Assembly (NCBI GenBank): GCA_963853835.1
Contig: OY970835.1
Coordinates: forward strand, 9,725,501-9,789,500
Source of the DNA: Calendula officinalis
Lineage: Eukaryota > Streptophyta > Magnoliopsida > Asterales > Asteraceae
Length of the DNA: 64,000 bases
Direction of reading: 5' to 3'
The notes under the pieces are model-generated. The model was given only the letters and a program-made list of their open reading frames with translations, was not told the DNA's origin and searched no databases. This document shows positions 57,284 to 64,000 of this stretch, piece by piece (position 1 is the first letter of the stretch; each line of letters begins with the position of its first letter). Both the position numbers and the translations under genes were made by a program.

Positions 57284-57375
57284 TGAAGTTTAAATAAATA
57301 AGGAAAGAAAATGAGTAATAAGTTTAAAATAAGATAGAAATAATGAATCTTCTTTCATGGAGTCGTATATTATAC
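57284..57375 (-). other. Probable 92-bp intron in G gag
   Basis: On the minus strand the interval starts G^GTATAATA and ends TTTAAACTTCAG^ATCC. It is AT-rich, contains an in-frame stop and is not a multiple of three. Its removal joins the short 5' exon to the conserved QGQSYKTF block in frame. Confidence 0.7.
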
Positions 57376-57499
57376 CATTGTTTCCCACATTAAATGCACC
57401 ATCGGCATTTCCTCTTGCAGCGTTCATTTGAGCCATTGCTTCAGCGATACGGCGTTCCACCATTTGTTCGACAGTCTCAGCGTTTCCTCCTCGAGCCAT
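57376..57499 (-). CDS. G gag exon 1
   Basis: The ATG at 57499 opens MARGGNAETVEQMVERRIAE followed by AMAQMNAARGNADGAFNVGN, a helical N-terminus like that of chromovirus gag. It runs into the donor at 57375 in phase 1. Without splicing the frame ends about 28 codons later. The start is chosen because no upstream in-frame ATG is present after the pre-gag ORF. Confidence 0.75.
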
Positions 57500-57850
57500 T
57501 GATAAATTGCTGATACAAATGATAAGAAATTAAGAGATGAATAATATAGGAGGACTATAAGGGAAATATGTACTTATAATAGGGATCAAAGAGTAGATAT
57601 ACAATAGGCGTAATAGTAGTAGTAGACGTAGATATAAATAGTCGTAATTATAGTAGTAGTAGAGACATATAGAAAATACAATTATAAGAACAATAGAAAT
57701 TACTAAAATATCACTTTTATTAAACACATTCCTAATACATAATAGTTTTATAAGTAGGGCATATTTGCCAATACTAAAGAACAAAAATACTGAAATAGCT
57801 AAACATAAAATTTAATAATAGAAAAACAAATATAGACGATAGGTAGATGA
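57500..57850 (-). other. G spacer between pre-gag ORF and gag
   Basis: This is an AT-rich spacer of about 350 bp with GTAGTA-type low complexity (57600-57665). It has no coding signal. Confidence 0.6.
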
Positions 57851-58225
57851 CTAATCATCTTCTTCTGGCTCAGAGTCTTCTTCAGGCTCTGATTCTGATA
57901 TCACTTTTGGCTCAGGTTCTCGACGTCGTGGAGTTCTTGGAACAATATCATGCTTGGGTTTAGCAGGCGAACATAGATAAATGATACCGCCCTCACGCTT
58001 ACGATAGACAATAGGACGCTGACCACGAGCTGGAGTAGGAGGACCATTAGGAATGATAGGAAATGGACGTCTTCTTGGGCGACGATGCCACGGGATAACA
58101 GGAGGTTGTACCACTGCTGGCACTGGAGCAACAGGAAGTGGGACTACTGGGACAGCAGCATCACGATCACTATCGGAGTCATATGAGATATCGAGGACAC
58201 TAGCAGGCGACATTCTACTAAACAC
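57851..58225 (-). CDS. G pre-gag ORF, 124 aa, unknown function
   Basis: This is an open frame between the primer site and gag, in the sense orientation of G. Composition is striking: an N-terminal Ser/Asp run (YDSDSDRDAA), a Pro/Val-rich middle (VVPLPVAPVPAVVQPPVIP), an Arg-rich patch (WHRRPRRRP) and a Glu/Asp/Ser-rich acidic tail (ISESEPEEDSEPEEDD). The pattern suggests a disordered nucleic-acid- or chromatin-binding protein. It starts ~240 bp downstream of the 5' LTR and is intact. I do not recognise a family. It could be translated from the full-length RNA as the first ORF. Confidence 0.6.
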   Translation of the reverse strand: MFSRMSPASVLDISYDSDSDRDAAVPVVPLPVAPVPAVVQPPVIPWHRRPRRRPFPIIPNGPPTPARGQRPIVYRKREGGIIYLCSPAKPKHDIVPRTPRRREPEPKVISESEPEEDSEPEEDD

Positions 58226-58451
58226 GACGCATAAAAGTCTATTAGATTATGAAGTTGTAAGGCTTGCTGACATATGCTAGCTATAACACTAGGGCAATAC
58301 TAACTAAGGCAAATGTTCTAAACTAAGAACAATGGAACTTCAGGATATGAGACTGAGCATGCCATGATTATTTTGATTTTATAAAAGTGTTTGTTTTTCC
58401 CAAAAATCTTTTGTAGTTATAGACTAGGCTTGCTAATTCACTATAACTTAA

Positions 58452-58463
58452 GCTCTGATACCA
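58452..58463 (-). other. G primer binding site
   Basis: The minus strand reads TGGTATCAGAGC, a perfect tRNA-iMet complement, three bases after the 5' LTR. Confidence 0.9.
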
Positions 58464-58466
58464 CTC

Positions 58467-61181
58467 TGTCACACCCCGCAAAAAATGAGTTTTTACTTCA
58501 TTTAAAAATGTTTTGCGGAAGAACGAGGGTGTAACGTTCATGACAACATAGCAAAAATTAAGTAAACAAACAACCACGCAATAACGAAAATTAAAGGTTT
58601 GTTTCACTTTCCAAAAGTAGCAAGTTTCCAAAAATAGCAAGTTTCCTAAAATAGAAATTGTTTGAAATGAAATGATTGTTCGTAAACTTAATGTTTTAAT
58701 CATGGCTCACAACAATCCCAATGCTCATGTCCTCCAATTCCACTGCACCTAATTACCTGGAAAAACATAAATAGTAAAAGGGTCAACAATAATGTTGAGT
58801 GAATCCACAGGGTTAATGTTTATGATAAGAGTAAAGTGATTTGCTAATCAAAATGTTTGTTATGAAATGGTTTATGACTGAAAATGTATAAGGTTCAACA
58901 CTCATATGATATGAGTAGTAAGTATGAAAATGTTTAGTATAGTTGTAGAATGTATACAACTACTAATTATGTTTATGAAAAAGTGTTGAACAAAATGTTG
59001 TGTTTGACATCGCATGAACTGTTATCCCCAACAGGTAGCTAGTCTATTGAGTTAATATACCAACCCCTAAGTCCACAATCAACACTTCAACTCCAGTATG
59101 TTATGTTATTTTATGGATATACACTCCCGGAGATCTCTTGGATAAACCAAGTAATGATCAAACGTTCGTTGGGAGGATGAGTGTCAGCCAATAGTACTAT
59201 CTGCATATCCATGGTCTAGATCCACTAGTTAATGATTGCTGGTAACCTTAGTCCGGTATAATAATTGTTTGTCATGCCAACGCGATAATGAAAATGTATA
59301 GATGTTGTTGTACAGTCATAGTAAAACAGTAGCAGTTGTGTTTATGTTTTCCACCCCAAAGTTTATAAAAACAGTAAAAGAGTAAAAGGGGTCTGTGGAC
59401 TCACCTGGCAAAGCTTAGTAACAAGAGACTTAAGACAGAGGAATCCTCGGGAGACTCCTAGCTTCCTAAATGATTTAACTACTGATTACACTAAGCTAAC
59501 ACAGACGATACTATATACGATATAAGATATATGATATACGTTAAATGTTATGTTATATGTTTTGTGACATCGAATGAACTTGGATTAATAAAATGAAATG
59601 AAATGAAATGCATTGGGTTTTATAAAATGAAATGAAATAGGCTCCAAAATGAAATGACATGAAATGAAATGATTCTCGAAATGAAATGATATGAAATGAA
59701 ATGGATTGGGCCTAATGGGCCTAGATGGGCCTAATGGGCCACTAGGTTGGGCCACTTGGGCCTCATATTGGGCTTGGGTCCAATAGAGTTAGGCCTTGAA
59801 TTGGGCTTGGCCCAATTGGGTTTGGTTTGGTTGGGTATGGGCCAAAGGTTTGGGCTTTGGTCCAAATGGGCTTGGTTACTAATGGGCCAACTAAAGTTTG
59901 GGCCCGATAGACTAAGATAGATCGATATGGGCCAAGTACGGGCCTTGGCCCGATTGGGTATTCGGATTTGGGTCCACGGTTCGGGTCAAGATCCGGCCTT
60001 GACCCGGTTTGACTTATTGGTCAACATTGGTCAAAATTGGTCAACAAAAGTCAACTAAAGCTTCTAGATTTCGGTTAGGGTTTGAGGTATACTATGATTT
60101 GGTCAACCAAGGTCAAATTTGGTAAATATAGCTATCAAATGGTCAAATAGTCAATCATGAAAGTCAATTAGGTTTAGGGTTTGGTGAGTTCGGCTAGGGT
60201 TTAACCTAGGGTTGGCCGAATGGCCAAAACCCTACGGGTTTTGTGGCTAGATTCGGCTAGGTCGACTTGGTTCAAGGGTTCATAGGTCTAGATCGGTACT
60301 AGGGTTCTAGATCTAAGGTTTTAGCAATACAAATGTCGAGATCTAGGGTTCTAGGTCACGGGTTTAGCAACAAATCATAACAAAGATTAAACAAACAACA
60401 AAACAATCACGATTTGGGATCAAGGAAGCAACCGTGGACATGCATGTGAGCATGCACGTCGAACATGGGGTTCATGACCTCACCGAGACCATATGGCCAT
60501 TGGCCATGGTCTCGGGCTTATGTTAATACCGAAACGAAAAGGAAAACAAGCAAAAGGGTTCGGATTTCATACCTAGCAACCGAGAATTGGAAGAGAAAGA
60601 TCAAGATCGAATTTGGACGGCTTCAATCTCGAACTCGGGACTTGCTCTAGGGTTTGGGACGGCCGAAAATCAACAAAAACAAATGATTGTGTTCATGGGG
60701 TTTATATAGGAACGAAATTAGGGTTAGGGTGAAAGAGATTGAGTCAAACAAGGACTCTATCAAGATGGAATGGATAAGATCAAGTTTTTAAAACACATGG
60801 CCAACACCACAAGGGTGTTTCGGCCATGAGGAAGGTCACGAGCAAGGGTAGGCCGGCCACATTGGTGGTCGGTCTAGGTTTAGTGTCGGGTTCAAAGCGT
60901 AGTTCGATTTGAGTCGCGTTTATATTAAATTGTTACGTTTATTGCTTAACCGGAAATGTTATTGTTTTTAGGAACGTTTTTAACTCAAAGTGTGTCACCA
61001 TAAGAAAGTAATAATGTTGTGTTGACTAAAATAATCAAACACTAATGTATGGTGTAAAATATGTATGTTTGTTGTGTATAAGGAATGCCAAATATAGAAT
61101 GTCTATAAGTAGAAACTTTCTAAATAAGGAAAGTTCTAGAAATGAAATGAGGTTACATACCAGAAATATCGAGTTGTCACA
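58467..61181 (-). repeat. G 5' LTR
   Basis: This 2715-bp LTR is nearly identical to 50142-52847. It is the presumed promoter of G. Confidence 0.95.
60701..60710 (-). promoter_or_regulatory. TATA box of G 5' LTR
   Basis: The minus strand reads CCTATATAAA, followed by a short leader with ATG-free sequence. The same box is at about 52367-52376 in the 3' LTR. Confidence 0.6.
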
Positions 61182-61948
61182 ACTATTACGCTCATGTGCA
61201 TTTTAATCAGCTTTCAAAATATTTTGCATTTTAAGAGTTCACATGGATTTTTCTTCGGAATTTTATGTGTTTCCGGTATAAGTTGTTGCCTGAAAGAGTG
61301 ATAGATGTTACGGCACAACAACTTGTTCTTTTTGGGTAACACCGGACTCACATAGAGTATCCGTTAGCACACGGTATGAATCTGTAGTCGTTTGCACAAC
61401 CGTTGATTCAAATGTGTGACCTGCGTTTAGAGTTGGCGTGATTTTAGCTCTAGCAGGATTTCCACCCGATCCTCGTGAAACATCAGATTGTGATGCCACT
61501 ACAAGTGTTCCGATGGATTCACTGAGATCCATATTTGTAGTGCAAGTGTCGTATATTGGAAGGTTCTTGAGGGTGAGAACTAGACACACTGTGCATACAA
61601 ATGAGATGTAACCCGGGGCAGGAGGTTATATTTTCAATACCGACAAACTCCAAATGAGCAGTCAGTAGATTATGTGCTACGTCCCCTTATGAAATGAAAC
61701 AAATTCCTGTTGGGAGGAATTTGAGTGGTTGGTGATGGTGTGCATTTGCTTTACTGGGCGAGTAAAGTCTTGTGAAACATTCAACGCATGAATGATGATC
61801 TTTTTGTTTGGTTGCCCGGTTTATTTTGCGGTACGGATGCACTCAAAGGTGTGTTTTCTTAGATTTATCATGTTTTCACATCACCTTGCACTCACCTAGT
61901 TCTATACCCTAGACGTATACCCTCACATTTACCAGTTGGCTGAGATAT
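61182..61948. other. Right flank of G; diverged copy of the 49.4-50.0 kb module
   Basis: It starts with the second ACTAT. From about 61320 to 61920 it matches 49370-50035 in blocks such as GTGTGACCT, GCAGGATTTCCA and CTCCAAATGAG. A minus-strand frame of 93 codons is present but is not clearly coding. Confidence 0.5.
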
Positions 61949-64000
61949 TGTAACGCCCTGAAACTCGTTTTAATTAAATAATACTATTTTAAGCGCATTT
62001 TATAATTTATAATTAATTGTATATTATTTAGATGACCTGTAATTAGGTGATTCATATTATTTAGACGTTTTGACACTTTATAGTTTAATAGACGTTCATT
62101 TTTTTTATTTAAAGTAATTAAATAGTTCGTCTCGTGTTTGGACCGGCTAGTTAATCGTAAGTGTTGATTAATATTCTTTTGAGTCGGGCCGGCCAAAAGG
62201 CCAAGGTCCGGGCTTTCAATAATGGGCTTGTCTAAATAAATTTTGTTAGCCTTAAACCCCTACAAATAAAACTCCTAATTACGTTTTTTTTTCTCCTTCT
62301 TCGGCCGTCAACATTTGTTTTTCTTCTTTCTTTCTACCATTTGTGTGATGTCGATCGAAGAAGCAAACAAGTCACGAGATGGGTTTTTGGTGAGGACGGT
62401 GTGGATTTTAATTAATGGGCTGTAGTGGAAAAGAGCCTATCGGAATATTGAAGTCGGTGCCAAGTGAGGTGGTAGTTGCTCTTCTATTCTAGTATTTCCT
62501 CGACACCAAATATGTTGTAGGTAAGGTTCTGACCTACCCATTTGATCCTAGAAGTGTCATGAACTTTCCTTGATTTATTTTTTATTTTATTTTTGACGTC
62601 ACAATTGGCAGCCATTAAATTGTGATGGTTGGGATTTTTTTTTTAATTGAATTATTAATGTTGAATGCGATGGATTTTGTTTGGTCAGATTCTGTCCAGA
62701 ATGTTCAGGTCGAGTTTTGACCCGCTTCGGGTAAGAGTTAGGGCTCGGGGTCTTCTAGACAATTGTAGGCCGTCATTTTACCTTTCTGTGGATATATTAT
62801 AATAGTCTGTTGGAATTTCGGTTTCTGAGTTATGAACCTTTTTGTGAGAGGCTGCAGTTTTCGTTTTGTTCTTTTTGTTAGTTATTATGTCGGGGTTTTT
62901 GGCGATATTGTTAATGTCAACGTTTTGTTATCCACCGAGTCTAGTATTAATTCTGTTTTGGTACTGTTCATCTTTGTTTCAGATTGTTGTCGTCGTTGGT
63001 CAATGGTTTTAAAAGTGTCGGGTTGGGTAAAGATTACGGGTTTGTGATCTAAACGTTTGAACAACCGAAAACCGGAAACCGAACCCGTAGGGTTCTTGGT
63101 TTCCTAAACCAAAATAGATTCTAAAAGAAGGAGTTAAATTATTCTTAAACTAATTTCTGAGTTTAAAAAAATGAGTATTCGGGGCTGTCATAGACGGGTG
63201 ATGTCGGGATTCAAATCGGGATTTAAATATCCAAATGGAGATTTTGGCAGAACCTGCTCGTCCTGTTTACGTCTGTTTTCACCACACTTAACATACGTTT
63301 TTGGATTTTTTGCCCGCGTGGTCTCTATTTTTCTGAGCCCTCTTTCCAATGCCGCTGACGGCTCGTTGATCTGATTTACGGTTTGAAAGTTATCGATGTT
63401 TAAATAAACCATCGCAGAATAGTATTCGGTTCAGCTATTCTGTCTTGTGAGCGTGTTTTGAGCCCTTTCTGTTTGGATTCAGCTTCCGAGGTCTTCTATC
63501 AAATTGTTGTCCTCTGAGTCATTTAGCTACCGTAAAATTCTGAATAAAATCTAGTTAGAGGTTTGAGAGTTATGACCGTTTCTGTAAAAGTGCTGAGTGC
63601 TGTAATATTCTGTTGGAACTACCTTTGAGTCAAATTCTAATCCGAGCTTCCTTGTGCTTTGTAGGACCTTCTAAGACTTGAGTAAAGACGCTCTTTCGTG
63701 CCGAGGACATTTAGGAGCTTACGTTATTCGAGGTGGGTAATCTCACTATAAACTTGTACTTACTTTCGATTCATGTATATGTGTTATATGTTATGAATTG
63801 TCTTGTTGATTGAGCTTGAGTATTGGTTGTGCGATTTATCTGAGTTACCTGTGATCTGAGTTATTTGTGATCTGAGTTATCTGTTTACTGAGTTATCTGA
63901 GTTCTGAGTTCTTGAGTTAAAACATTAAATATAATATACTTGACTTGACACCGAAGAGCACTGGTGTCAGATGTTTGCCTTGGCACCGAAGAGTACTGGT
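61949..64000 (+). repeat. Element I: 5' part of a Gypsy-type LTR (runs off window)
   Basis: It starts TGTAACGCCCTGAAACTCG, a typical start of plant Gypsy LTRs. A TATA-like TACAAATAAA lies at 62261-62270, followed by a C/T-rich leader with TTCTTCGGCCGTCAAC. The end of the window has repeated GATCTGAGTTA units (63845-63910) and a ~37-bp direct repeat with ACCGAAGAG..ACTGGT (63950 and 63987). The second end is not in the window, so LTR status rests on the start motif and layout. Confidence 0.6.

Larger units (their letters stand above)
50142..61181 (-). mobile_element. Chromovirus (Ty3/Gypsy) element G, complete
   Basis: This 11,040-bp element is flanked by the perfect duplication ACTAT (50137-50141 and 61182-61186). 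LTRs are 2706 and 2715 bp, with TGTGACA ends on the minus strand. Order on the minus strand is 5' LTR, primer site, pre-gag ORF, gag (with a probable intron), protease, RT, RNase H, integrase, chromodomain, polypurine tract, 3' LTR. By eye the LTRs differ at roughly 15-20 positions plus a few short indels, so it is young. Long LTRs and the type of chromodomain suggest the Tekay/Del lineage. Pol carries one frameshift and one nonsense codon. Confidence 0.95.

Overview
This is intergenic sequence from a large, repeat-rich plant nuclear genome. Nearly all of it can be assigned to retrotransposons, a Helitron and tandem repeats. I see no intact cellular gene. The accessory ORFs of the Copia elements resemble, from memory, predicted proteins common in Asteraceae (Tanacetum/Artemisia type). 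The family assignment is an inference; plant origin is secure from plant-type Copia and chromovirus polyproteins, tRNA-iMet primer sites and a PLS-type PPR fragment.

Left part (1-31.6 kb): a four-level nest. The outermost element E1 is a plus-strand Copia relic (1-3339, resuming at 27269) with a long accessory ORF (aORF) between RNase H and its 3' LTR. Its aORF is split by a chimeric insert flanked by the shared pentamer ATCAT. The insert holds an inverted fragment of the 3' end of an E1-type element and a PPR gene fragment. Copia element A (minus, 3626-26077, TSD TGCAA) sits inside that insert. Element B (minus, 14897-25305, TSD GCTGC) sits inside the gag of A, and a 630-bp solo LTR (11943-12572, TSD GAACC) also sits in A. 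A and B are the same SIRE-like family: gag with two distant zinc knuckles, protease, integrase, RT, RNase H, then an aORF whose two exons are separated by a ~690-bp intron conserved in both copies. Right of E1 is the 5' end of a minus-strand Copia element (F: LTR, primer site, leader).

Middle (31.6-47.9 kb): AT-rich spacer with an old LTR-like stretch and a SINE-like tRNA relic. A non-autonomous Helitron follows (34543-38748, minus), then a 3.35-kb solo Gypsy LTR with TSD CTATG (39729-43082). Next is a six-copy tandem array (43998-47812) in which every unit ends in the Helitron 5' terminal motif and carries a tRNA-like A/B-box module.

Right part (47.9-64 kb): the 5' LTR and leader of a plus-strand retroelement (H). 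A complete young chromovirus G (50142-61181, TSD ACTAT) has 2.7-kb LTRs, a pre-gag ORF, a probable 92-bp intron in gag, and pol with a C-terminal chromodomain. The window ends in the 5' part of another Gypsy-type LTR (I, from 61949).

Nesting gives the relative order: E1 first, then the chimeric insert, then A, then B. LTR similarity agrees: A's LTRs are clearly more diverged than B's, and G's are nearly identical.
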